A stretch of DNA of 64,000 nucleotides from Sorghum bicolor (GCF_000003195.3 NC_012879.2:61105671-61169670); one strand, 5' to 3'. Shown: positions 1-13,384, numbered from the stretch's first letter. Translations and numbers: made by a program. The notes: generated by a model not told the origin, from the sequence alone.

Positions 1-834
1 GCTCACTGGGCAGGCTCGAGTGTGGCCGGCTTTCGACGAGACGATGCGATGGCCACCGGCATGGGCGGCGCGACGCGCAGGCGCGGGCTCCCCCGCAGCG
101 GTGCGTCGACGTGGACGGCCGGCAAATGCCGCGGCAGCATCGCCGACCTAGGGTTTCGTCCTCAGGTCATCCCTCATCCTCCCCTCTCTCCTGCGGCTCA
201 AAAGCCTAGCCACCAGGTACGGATGACTATGGCTACTTCTCCTTCCCTATTTGTGCTTGAACTTTATTGTTTAATTTTCTACAGTCAAAGATTTAAAATT
301 TCCTTGGCCGTTTGATTCCGCGATAAACGCTCTAGAATCAGGCCCCCGGATACATACAATGCACGGTAAAAAAATATCTTGCCCGACCTCAGAACCCCGA
401 CCTCAGAACGTGTCTTCTTCGTCGGTCTCCATGGGTCCCTCCGCTCCTCTCGCCGCCACCTCGGAGCGCCGCGTCGTGCCTCCCCACCCTCCCCTTCCTT
501 TCCCTCTTCCTCTCCCTCTCCTTCTCTCACGACGCGACGGCTCACTGGGCAGGCTCGAGTGTGGCCGGCTTTCGACGAGACGATGCGATGGCCACCGGCA
601 TGGGCGGCGCGACGCGCAGGCGCGGGCTCCCCCGCAGCGGTGCGTCGACGTGGACGGCCGGCAAATGCCGCGGCAGCATCGCCGACCTAGGGTTTCGTCC
701 TCAGGTCATCCCTCATCCTCCCCTCTCTCCTGCGGCTCAAAAGCCTAGCCACCAGGTACGGATGACTATGGCTACTTCTCCTTCCCTATTTGTGCTTGAA
801 CTTTATTGTTTAATTTTCTACAGTCAAAGATTTA
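1..834. repeat. 295-bp direct duplication, offset 539 bp
   Basis: Bases 1-295 and 540-834 appear identical along their length and are joined by a 244-bp spacer. The repeated block is GC-rich, ends in a stretch resembling a first exon (CCTAGCCACCAG followed by GTACGG, near 215 and 754), and continues into AT-rich intron-like sequence. The left copy begins at the window edge, so its full extent is unknown. The simplest reading is a tandem duplication of a promoter or first-exon region. Confidence 0.85.
392..754 (+). other. Possible first exon of an unidentified transcript
   Basis: This GC- and pyrimidine-rich block contains short overlapping reading frames but none with a recognisable domain. 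It ends with a good splice-donor context (CACCAG|GTACGG). The same donor occurs in the upstream copy near 215. I see no downstream exon that can be joined with confidence. It could be a 5' UTR exon, a non-coding RNA, or an exon captured by a transposon. Confidence 0.25.
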
Positions 835-3800
835 TTCCTTCTAATTTGTAATCTTGTACGCGTGCAGTTGCAGTAGATTTGCCTACTGATTTTCAGATAT
901 TTTTTGTATAGTTTATTATCTTGTTTACTCCCATATAAATCTAAACCTTGATTCTAAATGTTTCATGATAAGAAATCAATTGAACTTTAGTGTTTAGTTA
1001 GATCTATCTCTTTAGATTTGTTACCTGGTGAACGTGCATTTGTGGTAGATTTGTCTGATGATTATGATTTCCTTTTTGTCTCCAAAGATTATTGCCTTGT
1101 TTATTTTGCCCTATAAATTTGAACCTTGTTTTCTGAATGTTTCATGCTAAGCAAACAACGCCGTCGACGCTCGCAAGGCCAGCTGGATCAGCAGCTCAGG
1201 GAAAAAACACATGATCAACTCCTCCGTGTTGACCACGTAGCAAACCTGGAAGCTCAGTCTGAAGCTACGCCAGAACGCTTGCGCTTACTCACTATCTTTA
1301 GATTTTTTTTTTGTCGAGATTAACTAATGAGTCTCTAACATGAGATTAACTAATTGTTCCGATATTTTTTTCTGCCCAGAGTACCTTACGTTAGTGACTC
1401 ATTGTCTACTCAGTTTTCTTGCAGTAAGGTATTGTGATGTCCCCCTTTCTTTTTTTTCTCTTTGGTCACTTTGTCTATTTGCTTGTTTTTTCCTTTCGAT
1501 CTTCATCTCAGCTTTTGTTTTGCCTGGAACTGTTGATCAATGATAAAGTTGCCTTGATTTGGCTTATACTCTACCACATCGGATGTTTGTGATATTGCCT
1601 AGCATAAGTTTAAGATACCTCCCAATTGACTTTCGCTCCTGTTCCTCAATTAAACTATGCTAAATAGACCTACATTGTTAATCATGGTATATGTAGTGGG
1701 CTTAATTATTTATCATCCCAGTTTACTCTTCAGGAGCACTTACCTGCAGTTGGCTTGTAGCCTATAATGGAATGGAGGCATGGATTAGTCCTTTGACCGT
1801 ATTAATTGTTCTTATGAGCTCCTATAGGTTTCTTAGTTAACTTGACCAGCCATCTAGAGGTCTCATGGTTGTTCTCCAATAAATATTGGTGGTCGTATGC
1901 TAGCATGGTTAATATTGGTAGTTTTTTCCAGGAAACACTTCAGATCTCTAGGTTCCAGCTGATTTTATTGCAATACTTCATATAGTTTCAATGCCCTCCT
2001 CTATTCCTTTTATTTTCTTGTCCATCCATCTAAGGTCTGACAGACCTGCAGATGCCATCATGCAGTCGAGACTGTTTAGATTAATGGGCTGCTTGGAAAT
2101 ACTGAAGCAAATGCTGGTGATCCTCAGGTTGGTATGTGTCTCTGTATAACTCCTTTATTTGCTTGAAATAGTTCATTAGACCTTACATGGATGGGCAAGA
2201 AAATAAAGAAAACAGAGGAGGTCATAAAACAATAATTACCTAGCGCTGAGTCATTACTCCATAGACTAATTAAACTTTGGTGCATGAAAACTATATGAAG
2301 TAGCAACCATAAATTGAACTGGAATTACCTGCGAAGAAAACAACCTATATCTTGCCTAGCAATCCATTTTTGTGAGCTAAAGTATGTAATTCCTACAAAT
2401 TACATTTAACAGCTGCACATGAACAACTACAAATCTGCAATGGATTCAGTGAAGCACAAGAGCTAAATATATGCATACTGCTGTTAGCTTAGTTTTTTTT
2501 TTGTAGACTATGATCCATATCTTTGTATAGTGATGGAACTACTATATGAATATGACTCAATATTATTTTCTCTGTCACACAAGATTAATTAACCAATGTT
2601 TTCTGTAATGCAGTCCATTGACTTATGTGCCCATTAAAATTTTCACCATGCTCATTCCGTGGATTCCAAAATAAACAACATGTCTATTCAATTTTATTTA
2701 TTATTTTGGTACCTTACATATTTTAAAGTACCAAATAAGATAGATATTTTCTTTTGTCTTAAGTTTACCTTAATGTACTTCCACAGTTTACAAGCATAAT
2801 TGGTTTCTACAAGCCCTAGGCTCATTTTGATGACTTCGACACCTTATTGACCATTCTCTATTCCACGGGTTACTCAACAGGCTACTATGAAAATTCAGGT
2901 AAAACAGTTATTACAGAATTCATTTCAATTTCCTAATGTGATATTTTTTGGAGTGCTTCTTACCCTAGCAGGTAACACCCTCTCTGGTAATAACTAAATT
3001 AACTTTTGTGTCCTATATTGATTCATGTGTTCTTTTTTAAGCCACCTAAGACTTGCAAATATAAATTGATTCTTGTGCTTGGCTCTGCTAGCCAACAGAC
3101 CAAGATGATCTCCTTATTAGTTATTTACTTTATTTTTGCAATTGTGGATGCCTTTTGCAGTTCTGTTCATGGATATGAATAGGGCATTGTATGTCCATTC
3201 ATTCATCTTGGGTTAACATATCTAATTTAATCACACTACATATGTGCATCACATTCTAAAGGAAAAACTTATTGTCGCCAAAAAACATTTACATTACTGT
3301 CAGAGTAGATTAATTTATTTGGTCCTACAATACTTAATCAAATGCTCTCATGTTTCCCTGTTTTGTGTTTCTCTGGTTTTGTTTTCCTACATGATCTCTC
3401 TGTAAAAGAACTGATAGCAAACTCATAGACAGGCTCCATGTACATGTTCATGTAGCTTTATCTGTATTTTTGTTAAGCTTGAACTATGTGCCATTTGCGT
3501 CATAGTTTGTATTTAAGTTACTTGGTGAGCCCTTTTCTCATGCCTGTAACTGAAGTTGCATCTGTTTGTATTTGGAGGATTGTTCCTTCTGAAAGGGTTG
3601 CAATGTTTATGAAATTATTCTGGTTTCCTATAATGCAGCTCAGTATTTCTACCATAATTTGATCAGCTCTAAATTGCTCCCATATTTTCCTTTCAGAGTA
3701 CTTTGTGTTCAGCCTGCTGAATGGTGTTACTTTTAGCAGGTGCCTATCTGATTTTGGTCGTCTTTCTATTTTTGTGTTATTTGACTTATCAACAGTTTTG

Positions 3801-4590
3801 TCCACCAGAAAGCTAAAAGGTAAGCAGCAACAATGACTAGGCACAAGACCGATGGATCCAGAAAATACGTAAAAAAAACTCACACCCATATTACCAAAGT
3901 CTTTTGGTTGCTAGATAAACAAAAAATACATGTATACATACATATAACTTACACAAAATGTGTAGTTTTAGAGTAGACAATATATCAAACATTCAAGTTT
4001 ATCATTTTAGTGCTCCACTTCATGTACACATATTATTTGTGAGCTATATTAGTAAATCATTTTCAATCTAATTTGGAATAATATTGTACACAACCTCAGA
4101 TATTTTTAACTCCTAATAATATTGTTTTGTAATACCTCATAAATGTGCCTTGTCAACAATACTCCTAAATCTTTCGTTGATTTATATGTTACAAAATCCC
4201 TTGAACAATTTCTTCTTTGCTATCGCAGGGTGCACCACCATCTTAAACGTGGGTCATCTTCTTTTGTAGAATGACAAGGGTCAGGCCTCAAGAATTTCGT
4301 AGCTTTCAATTGGTAGCGCCTATTCATAAACTAATGTTTATAAAATATTGCCTCTGTTATTTCCTCAAGTAGAATTGCTAGAACTTTAGGCATCAACCTG
4401 CTTCATACTAACCTTACATAACAACTTTATCAGACACATGACGATGTTTCTCTTTTCCTGTTAAACTCTCCAATCTTAATACAGTGGCACCTCCTATTGT
4501 CATTTATAGTGTACCAAAACTTTATTACAAACTTTATTATTCTGTATATATTCAACAGCTTCCAATACTTTCTATTCGCTTATCTATTTT
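835..4590. other. AT-rich region without a convincing gene
   Basis: About 3.7 kb with only short open frames. Isolated exon-like islands with plausible splice borders occur near 1,150-1,300, 2,040-2,130, 2,815-2,900 and 3,530-3,640, but their translations match no family I recognise and they do not assemble into one frame. It may be the intron-rich body of a non-coding or decayed transcript that starts near 400. Confidence 0.4.
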
Positions 4591-4891
4591 GTTAATAATC
4601 GGCGCGCAAGGGCACGCCATTCCTACTAGTAGAGGTCACGAATGAACCCGACCTCTCGACATGATGGCAGACAGGCAGACACATGGAACGGAAGGGCCAA
4701 CTGTCAGACCGCAATGGAACATCTACACAGTGCTTCAAATGTCTGCAAAAAGTCAAAAACCAAGCAGCAGCAAATCCAAATCCAGCCAAGGGAACGTATG
4801 TTAAGGTACTAGTAGCGTACAAAATTCACAGTACAGCCACCAAGTGACGTTGGCTCGCAAGATCGCCGCGAGCATGCTAATACAACCGACC

Positions 4892-4911
4892 TATATATAT
4901 ATATATATATA
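4892..4911. repeat. (TA)n microsatellite
   Basis: A run of about ten TA units lies just beyond the SF3B2 stop codon, inside its presumed 3' UTR. Confidence 0.9.
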
Positions 4912-4922
4912 TCACCCTTATA

Positions 4923-6006
4923 TTAAAACTTGAATTCCTTCTTCTTCGATTTGCCTTCCTTCTCTTGCTTCCGCTTCCTCTTGTGAGCATTCTGCAAGGA
5001 GCCATGATGCTCACTCGTCAATCAGCCAGCTTTTGAAATCAAAACATAAAAGAAAACATAGGGTCACAGAATACTACATACCTCCGCCACCATGTCACTG
5101 AAGTCCTCTTTTTGGTTGCGAAGCTTCTCTTCCTCTCGCGCTTCTTCATACCTGTTGCATTATCGGAAGAGGTTAATCCATTACCGTTTTGACTTGGAAG
5201 GGAAAAAAAAAAGCAACCAACAATATCAACTGAACAAAGACATCAGGCGGAGTGATCCTTACTTGGCTGCCAGAACATCATCCATGGCTTCCAGTTCCTC
5301 AGGCTGAATGGTGACGTCCACCTTGTCTGATTTTTGATTCTTAAGCAGATCCACCTGCCACCAAATTTAACACAAGTTTAAAAAAAACAAGTATGTCAAA
5401 TATCAGGGAAACGACCTAGTTCCAAAGAGCACACAAAGGGGGACAGCTACAACACTCACCCTTTTTGGAGCTGATGATTTATCTTGTGTTCCCAGAACAT
5501 ACCTGAAAAGCAAGCACACACGGCATGAGATACAAAACCAAGGGGGGACGGACATGCAAGAGGTATTAGGGTAGGGAGACATACGTATGGCTTGACCCAT
5601 ATAGTGTCCCAGGGGCGATCCTTTCTTCCTTTTGTTCAAGAACCTTCAGGAGCCAAGCAAGGAACATCAGCAACGAATACTAACAAGGATACCACAAACC
5701 CCACTAATACCACAAACATTTCCTTACCTGGTACAATGGCCGTTCTGCCTGCTTCTCAGTCTCCTTCCTCTGCAGCTTCCGAAGGTCAATAACATCAGGT
5801 GTTTCAACCCCAGTTGGAGTACTGGTTGGAGGCCCCAAAAAAAAAAGGTTAGGCATTCATGTCTACTGCATCAGCATTGCTAAAGAAAAGGAAAACCAAG
5901 GGCCTATAAAACACTAAAGAAATAAATATAGTAAATCACCTTGAGATAGTATCGACAGACTGAATTCCGTCTTCCATTTCCTCGTCTTCCATTGGTTCTT
6001 CCTCTT

Positions 6007-6037
<31 letters not shown>

Positions 6038-8961
6038 TTCCTCCAAATCCCCCCAGTGTTTGCTGCGATCAACAGGTTCATCCTGCAAGGTTGAAGAAAA
6101 CAAATAAGTTCAGTTTATAAATTGGTTCTGAACTCTGCAGTATTTATCCACTAAAACATAAAGTGAAACATACATCGTAGTTAGGTTCATCCTGCTGCAG
6201 AACACCAAAAACGTCTCCATAGAGTGGACGTCCATGCTGTTGCCAAGAAACAATACAAGAGCTTAGGAAAGGAACCTTGAGTACATCTAGACAGTGTAAA
6301 AGCAAGGTTTCAAACTTTCAATAGAAAACATACCTCATCAACTGGTGGCTTTCCCCACTCCCCTGGTCTATAACCAAAACTGGCACCAGGGGGGATTGGG
6401 GCATTTAGACCTGGGATCTTCAGTTGGGGATACGATGGAGGTGGACCATAGCGCTGAAACGTTTATACATTGATTTAAGTTAGCCAGTAACAAAGGCATT
6501 ATCAATAGGAGAACGGCTGAATTCAGGTTAAAAGAACAAACCTGCATGTTTATAAGCCATGGGGGAGGGGCACCATCAGGCATACCAAGAGCATCTTTAA
6601 GCTCACGAGAAAGCATGCCTGGCTTCATTTCCCTCAGTTTAACCTGTTGAATGAAGTAGAAGTTAAGAACATGGTGTTATCACACCAAAGCCATACATTG
6701 ACATCTGGTTGCAGTTATAACACACAAAAAAAACATAGGTACCTCAAATTCTTTGCCTTCATAATACAGATCGCCATGACTAGACAACTTGGGTTTTGTC
6801 TGATATTTGAAGAACGCATCATGCAAAACCTGCCAAGAACAAATTTATTGTTAGACACAACCCATCTGTGTGACAGCCATCTCAAGACCAGGTAACTAAC
6901 CAAATCTAGGGCACAAATATACTTCAAAAACAGCAACACCAGTAATTGCTAGTAATCTGAAAACTATAATGAATTGGTCACGGCCTTAAGACAAGGAATC
7001 AAGATCAGATGTCGAGGCATGAGCATGACGACAGTCAAAAACAACCACACAACAAGATATCGTAAGAATATATGACAAAGGAAGAAAGTACTAGGTAGAC
7101 ATACGTCTGATCATGGTCCTACTGATGCACACAAGCCACAAACTACTTCACATTTCACACTTTGTGGGTGGAAAGAAGTTTACCTGATAATCTATATCCA
7201 TTTTGCCCATCTTGGGCTGCATACGCTCCCGTTGTTTCTGTTTCAACTTCTTGCTATCCTCTTTCTCAATATAAGCCTGTGCATACATTTAGAAATCAAT
7301 TAGGCAGTTCATATTCATGGCACCAAACTGGTATGAATAGCTCTGCAGTGTTCCCCCAAGAAAATTTTTGAATAAGCAGAGAGAGAAGTTAATTACCGAG
7401 ATACCATAAGCAAGTTACCTGTCTTATCTTTTCTATTCCAGTTGCAGCAATGAAGTCAGGAAGCTGGAAAGGCTGTTTCTCAATACCTCTCTTACCCTGA
7501 AACAACAAGATAACATTGTAAATTGAATATATACAAACAAGAAACGTTATAACAAACAGATGAATAAGAAAATACTGGTGTCTTAAATATGTTAAAAAAA
7601 GGAAAAGCACTTGTATTTCTGGTGTGAATTAATATATAAGGCCATGGACTTCTAGCTGGACCTTAATCTATTCAATTCCACTGAAGAGGGCCTCATGCGT
7701 AATAAACTAGTTTCATTGTTTCAATGATCCAATATATAGACTACAGAACCCACTCAAGTATTGCACCAGTAAGCCCAGCCGCCCCAGTTGTTACAGCCAT
7801 CCCTGCAAGAATTAGGTATCTGTATAAGAGGTGTGAAACCATATGGACATTTCGCTCCCACACCCCCACACCATCAATAACTCGCTGAGAAGAGAATGCA
7901 AACACGATATGTATGTATACTGACTAGTTTCACCAAATATAAGCACCCATAGATTCAAACTAAATAGATGTGTTGAAAGTCACAAACCTGCAAGAACTTG
8001 CGCTTTTGAGACCAGTGCCTAGGGACAGGTACTGTATTCCTGTATGCCTTGAGATATACAAGCAATTTTGGATCTGCAGCAGTTGCATCCCAGACCTGGA
8101 CTTGAAAAAAAAAAGAAATATGAGATGAAGATAGATGATCCATACGTAATGGAATTTTATCAGCAAAAATGAAACTGCTGGCTGCAGGTTCACTTAATTG
8201 GGAACAAGAGTGCACCTCTACAACGTCAGGTCTGTTGCATATCTGTTTGAGTTCTGCAATCTTCATCCTGCGCTCCAGCTTCTTCTTCTTATTGGACAGC
8301 CCTCCTTCTTTCTTCTTGTTTGCCTCCTGCTCATCGTCTTCGTCGTCGTCGTCATCTGAGCCCTTCTTCGTGGCATCAGTGGCACCCTCATCTTTCTTAT
8401 CATCCTGTCAGCGAACATACATTAGAACACCACAGTTTAGGCTCGCTCATGGACCGACCGACCGACCGACAAACTGAAGAAACACTTTGTAAATCCAAAT
8501 ACCTCGGCCGCTGCTGCGGCAGCGTCCTTGAAGGTGAACTTTTCGAAGATGGCCTTAAAGTCATCGAGGAGAGGGTCGTCCAGCTCGGCCTTCTCCGGCA
8601 CGTACTCTATCTCCACCTCCACCTGCAGCAAATCCAAATCCAGCAGGCTAAGAAACCCTAGGTTTAGGTTTTAGGCCCCGTGCCGTGCGTGCCTCACTTC
8701 CAGGTGGGTACGGAGGATGCGCCGCGGAAAGTCGCTCACCTGGAGCTCGGGATTGGGATCGGCGTTCTCCTTGGCGTCGGAGCCAGAAGCTCCCCCGTCA
8801 GCGTCCTGGGCATCGGCCTCGGCGGCGGACTTGTTCTTCTTGGCCTTGCGGCGGCGGCGGCGGCGGTCGGCCTCCCGTGCCTTGGTTTTGCTTACGTTGG
8901 GGAGGTCGGAGGCCGTGGTGGGCGCCGGGTTGAGGCTGGGCTCCACCTCGGCGGCGGCCAT
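4923..8961 (-). CDS. SF3B2: Splicing factor 3B subunit 2 (SAP145/SF3b145)
   Basis: Core SF3b protein of the U2 snRNP, which helps anchor U2 to the pre-mRNA branch site in the nucleus. Seventeen coding exons with GT-AG borders can be chained in frame: 8961-8740, 8622-8503, 8404-8216, 8095-7988, 7496-7419, 7276-7184, 6829-6743, 6643-6542, 6453-6334, 6236-6174, 6082-5940, 5821-5728, 5643-5585, 5502-5460, 5354-5263, 5151-5082 and 4991-4923. They total 1,752 nt, or 583 aa. The N-terminus is basic and lysine/arginine-rich. The middle contains the DUF382 region (VWDATAADPKLLVYLKAYRN) and then the PSP proline-rich block (LKDALGMPDGAPPPWLINMQ, then GWPPSYP-type residues read here as RYGPPPSYPQLKIPGLN). 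A run of about 15 glutamates lies near residue 410, and the C-terminus is lysine-rich. The length suits plant SF3B2; the animal protein is longer at its N-terminus. The start is the first in-frame ATG after the GC-rich leader. Intron 1 carries a telo-box-like motif near 8,651-8,670. Confidence 0.95.
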
Positions 8962-9180
8962 AGTCGGCGGCGGCGTGGTCGCGAGGAGCAGGAGGAGAGG
9001 CGGTGGGCCGGTTGGCGTGGAGAGTGTCCTTGCCGTTTGCTTCGCTTTTGTGCGTTGGTAATAATTGGCCGGTTCTGTGCGTGCAGAGCCCAATGGGACA
9101 AACTGGGCTTTATCCTGGCCCACTCGAGAGCCCAATAGGTTTTGCTCAGAGAGAGAGAGAGAAGGCTTGAGGCCCACGAG
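8962..9180 (-). promoter_or_regulatory. Probable SF3B2 5' leader and proximal promoter
   Basis: This GC-rich stretch lies upstream of the SF3B2 ATG and contains a GA/CT repeat near 9,148-9,166. I see no clear TATA box, which fits a housekeeping gene. The call rests on position alone. Confidence 0.35.
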
Positions 9181-10382
9181 GTGCTTATATTCTTCTGGGC
9201 TCGTATTGGACTTGTTTCGATATCTTCTTTTTGGAATTTGAATAAATGAAATTTGTGTATGGTGGTAGGCTGGTAGCTAACCATCGGGGTGTGGTAGATG
9301 CACAACACATGGCTGTTTCAAACGATTTTTTCTGACACCATGGAGTACAGGGTGTGCTAGTGCATGTACGTGGGACTCTTGTTGTTTCTTTTATTTTTTC
9401 TGTACCAACATATGCCTAACGGAACTCTCACACTCTCACCGTCCATAAAAAGATCAATTTCTAGTATTTTGCTAAGTTAAACTTTTAAATTTTGACCAAT
9501 TTTCTAAAAAAAATTACTATGATTTACGGTATCAAATTAGTATTACTATTATTAGATTTATCATAATATATATTTTCATAAGATGTGTATTTTTTTATTA
9601 TAGATGTTGTTACTTTTTTATATAAAATTAGTCAAACTTAATTGATTAGTACGGATTTGAGGAATTGATTCTTTCATGTTAAATTGCTGAGCCATGGAGC
9701 CATTAGGGACCCATATCAATATGGTCCACCTCCGGTCTGGCTGACCTTTGCTGGTCCAAGCCATTGAGGACGTTTATTTTCTTACATTTTGATTGCATAC
9801 ATGGACTGAAATTTTAAGACAATCTGCCTTCAAATGCTAATATCTATTTAACCATATATCCGATTTGTAATAGTTTTTATCATAATAATCCTAATAATTT
9901 TGTATGATCTTATCTACAAAACAAAATCTCACATGACCATATTTTATTTAAAGAAAAACGATAACATATAGGCCCTGTCTTACTTACAATGTTGTCGAAA
10001 TTTGGCCAAGTATGGTCTTCAGATGTGTTTTTTTTAAAAAAAAAAATCCGGACTGCTACAAGAATTTTGGCCAAGAATTTTCCATTTTCACGACCATTCC
10101 ACCAAATTTTTGCAATATTTGAAAGTATGATATGCAGGGTTCACATGTCGTTTTTCCTTCAAAAAAAATGGGATCGTGTTTTGTAGATGAAACTACATGA
10201 AATATTATGGTGAAAAAAGATTACAAACCGGAAATATGGTTAAAAAGATATTAGCATTTGAAACTTGATTATCATAAAAATAGTAAATAATATCGCTTCC
10301 TAGGCCACAATATGAAGTAGGTTCTTCAATTTTATTGACAAATATGAGAGAAGCCGCCTTTCCTATAGAACTATCGCATACA
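9181..10382. other. AT-rich intergenic DNA
   Basis: No coding potential is visible. The stretches at 9,440-9,660 and 9,960-10,260 read like decayed MITE copies, but I could not define their ends. Confidence 0.4.
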
Positions 10383-10541
10383 CTCCCTCAGACGCATAAA
10401 AAGTGTGTTATTCTCGCTTCTCGATATATATATATATATATATATTGATGATAATATATTTGTTTGAGTATAAATCTAGTCAAATTTAAGAAAGTGTGTG
10501 TGACATGAGTCCTATAGTGGCTCTTTTTTTAATGGAGGGAG
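10383..10541. mobile_element. Stowaway-like MITE (weak)
   Basis: The segment opens with CTCCCTC and closes with GAGGGAG. It has the AT-rich interior and a (TA)n run (10,428-10,446) usual for Stowaway relatives. Beyond the termini the inverted repeat is poor, so the assignment is tentative. Confidence 0.4.
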
Positions 10542-10599
10542 TATAGAAGAAAGCAAGATGATTGGACACAAAGGCGTGTCCGGAGTAGGATGGGTTGGG

Positions 10600-11460
10600 A
10601 ACGCTGGCTGAAACAAGTGATGCAGGCAGACATGACTCAATCCAAATCCTTCTTCCTGCAATACATAAGTACTGTGAGAAAAATGGTTGATTCCGTTAGC
10701 AAGAGAAGGCTACCATGCAAGGATGCTTTTGTAAAGTAGTTTTTTTTTTCATAACAGACTTCGTTAACTTTAATAGTAACGTAGCCTAAAATGCTTCCAG
10801 AGCCCCAGGTTAGAAACTGCAAATGCCTCAGACGGTGGAAGAAAGATAGCTGCCATGAGAAGAACTTGTACATGAGAACTCGGGCAACGGCAGCGGCAGC
10901 AGATGAAGTAAAGGCCTGATGGGCTAAAGAGTGATTAGTAGTAGCATTTAGTGAGCGGGTGAATTTTGAGAACCTTGAACTCCTTCAATTTCCTGGCATT
11001 GCTTCCAGGAAACCTGTCTTTTATAAAGTAGTTGTGCTATATTTACAGGAAACAATTGCCAGAAACAGACTGAAGATGGTATATACTTCGCTTCCATATT
11101 AATAATTTCCAAGATTTGAAAGAAGGTATTGACGACTCTTATCATTGGTAGCCTAATTAATTAATATATTTCACTTAATCTTGAAAGCTAAAATGTTTAC
11201 ATCCCTTTGGAAAACACATGCTCTTTTTCCTGTGTTTTTTCGTATAAATTGACTTGATTCATGTGAAGATTATGCATTCCAACAAATAGGGTTCCTGCGG
11301 TACTTTTCTAGTTGCAGAAAGATGGTGGTCTCCCAGCAAGTGAAATGCCAACGGGAAATATGGTCTATTTGGAATGCAGGAATATGACGAACAATTGCAT
11401 ATATGTATGCATCAATAAATAAATAAATGTGCAACCGACTGGCAAAATCAATCAATTAAG
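10600..11460. repeat. Left copy of a repeated block shared with 36,560-38,000
   Basis: Several segments (around 10,655-10,735, 11,025-11,085 and 11,235-11,430) match the order and sequence of segments at 37,310-37,460 and 36,565-36,790 on the far side of the retrotransposon. An example is the shared GAAGATGGTGGTCTCC string. The block appears to be the 3' part of a tandemly duplicated DUF1618-like locus that the retrotransposon split. Confidence 0.55.
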
Positions 11461-11472
11461 TATAATATGATA

Positions 11473-11591
11473 CTCCCTCCATCCCAAATTGTAAGTCATT
11501 CTAAGAATTTTATTATATAAATTTGGTCAAACTTAGAAAAATTTGACTCTTCAAGATTCTTGGAATGACTTACAATTTGAGATAGAGGGAG
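11473..11591. mobile_element. Stowaway-type MITE, 119 bp
   Basis: Near-complete inverted repeat. The left end is CTCCCTCCATCCCAAATTGT and the right end mirrors it with ACAATTTGAGATAGAGGGAG. TA dinucleotides flank both ends, as expected for the TA duplication of Tc1/mariner-related Stowaway elements. It lies inside an intron of the DUF1618-like fragment. Confidence 0.88.
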
Positions 11592-11632
11592 TAGATAAAA
11601 GCCAACACAGCTGCCAAGCAATATATATTTAC

Positions 11633-12602
11633 CTTGAGAGATGGAGGAACTTGGAGAACTCAGAGGGCAGGAAGGACAAGGGACAGACCGACTTTGGTTG
11701 GGTCAACACAATCTTGTCAGTATGAAGGTCCGCGAACCCAATGAGATACTGCAAACCTAATTGACCTGGAGCACCGAACCTAGGAGGAGATGGTGACCGG
11801 TATGTGTCAGCCACTACAACATGTGCTGCTTGTTGTGTGGAAGGAGCTGCGGATGCATTCTTTGACTTGCTTGCATAATGGTCCATGCCATGGCGAGTTG
11901 TTCTCCCTTCTGCGTGACGACCTGCAAAATGATGTTCAACACAAAACTTGATCATCACATGTTCTTAGACAAAAACACAAAATAATTAACTATGCAAAGC
12001 TCACAATCATAGAGATTATGCATTCCAAACACTTGCTGTTCTTGCGAGCAGCAAAACAGCTAGCCCAAACACTTGCTGGTGCATTGCACGCCATCAGCAT
12101 CCTCTCGTCATCCCATCTAAAACCACTCTCAGCCAACAAATCTTTAACACTACGAGAATATTCTTTGTTTAAATCTTGCTCCTTCCGCTTGACTTGGCTA
12201 ACTAAAATGATGCATTAAATTTTGTATTCAGGCGACAAAACAATGTTAATTTGTCTGCCTCTTTGCTCGCAAAAAAAAATGTCTGCCTCTTTACTCCCAA
12301 GCATTATGGATGTGTTCTAAGCTAGTCCAAGCACATCATGCTTGTTGTTTCACAAGATCAATAAAGAATAACTTCATCTGGTGATTCCATGTTGCTCTCT
12401 CTGTGATCCTTAAATTTGCGTGTATTAATAAATATTTAACAAGTTTGGCTCACCAATGTGCAGCTAAAAACTCATGAAATGTGACACGACTGAAATAAAA
12501 CGTGTTACCTGTTTCTTGACCAGAATCTGTACTAGTCGTCTCATGGTCACCGTCAACGTCGTCAAGCATATCCAATTGAGTAGTAGTACCTCGGTACGAC
12601 AT
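11633..12602 (-). pseudogene. DUF1618-like gene fragment (5' truncated paralogue)
   Basis: Two exons can be joined in frame: 12602-12509 (starting with ATG, ending ACAG|GTAACA) and 11921-11633 (after TTTTGCAG, ending CTCAAG|GTAAAT). The second exon ends in LTQPKSVCPLSFLPSEFSKF, closely matching the end of the DUF1618 gene at 38,113-39,536 (LTQQKSMCPDSFLPCELFKS). The body of a DUF1618 protein is absent. The outer LTR retrotransposon begins 20 bp upstream of the ATG, so any original promoter or 5' exons were displaced. It could still be expressed as a short protein, but a remnant is more likely. Confidence 0.5.
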
Positions 12603-13353
12603 CTTTTCCCTAACAAGAAAATTATAACATCCCAAAAATTCACATTCAAAAATCACTCGTATTAAAAATTATTTTCAAAATATATTTCAAAAACTATAAA
12701 ATAATTTGAGCTCTATAGTATCTCCATCTAATTCTTTTTCCATCCATTCTAATTATCCATCTTTAAATATAACCTGCACCGCATGGCATGAGCATCATAT
12801 GTCCGCTACTTATCCCTCTTGCTCGCTCGCTCTGCCCGATACCCGGCAACGGCGCGTGCGCCGACCCCACCACCATCAGCGCCGCAGCGCACTCACGCCC
12901 GGCCCCCTCGCCGAGCGCACTCGCTCGCGCGCGCACCGCGGCAAGCGGGCCCCACCTCTTGCCTTTTCCCGCGCCTCTTTTGCTGTACAAAAAGATAGCA
13001 AGTCGCAACGTACAACTAGGCACCATTTATATTTTCGCGCACAAATAACAGCGAGTACCAGCAAGTTTACATGCAAGAAAGCATAGCAGTGCACCCACAC
13101 ATATGAATATATCTCATGCATGCATGCATGCAGGACAAGCATGCCACCGTCCATTTGCATGCACCTGCATGCAAAGGACATGGTGATTAGGCACCGTCCA
13201 TTTGCACGCACCGTGCATGCAAATGAGACATTGCCATTTGCATGAAAATTAGGCACCGTCCACCGTCCTGTCGTCCTGTGTAGCCATGCACTACAGTAGC
13301 AATTCTAATGGCACGAAGCTGAGCACCAGAGGCATAACCTCACTCCTCTGGCC

Positions 13354-13361
13354 TATAAAAA
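13354..13361 (+). promoter_or_regulatory. LTR TATA box
   Basis: TATAAAAA in a GC-rich setting (CTGGCC upstream, GCCAGCC downstream). It is duplicated at 34,330-34,337 in the 3' LTR. Transcription would be expected to start about 30 bp downstream, near 13,385. Confidence 0.7.
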
Positions 13362-13384
13362 GCCAGCCTCGGGTGCTCACTCTC

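Noticed and set aside
4592..4822. 76-aa minus-strand frame downstream of SF3B2
   Set aside because: Lies in the likely SF3B2 3' UTR and has no recognisable features.
8680..9138. Plus-strand 152-aa frame opposite SF3B2 exon 1
   Set aside because: Antisense shadow of a GC-rich Arg/Lys/Ala coding exon.
12706..13256. Several 60-126 aa frames in both outer LTRs
   Set aside because: Present on both strands of a GC-rich promoter segment and explained by base composition; no motif and no start context.
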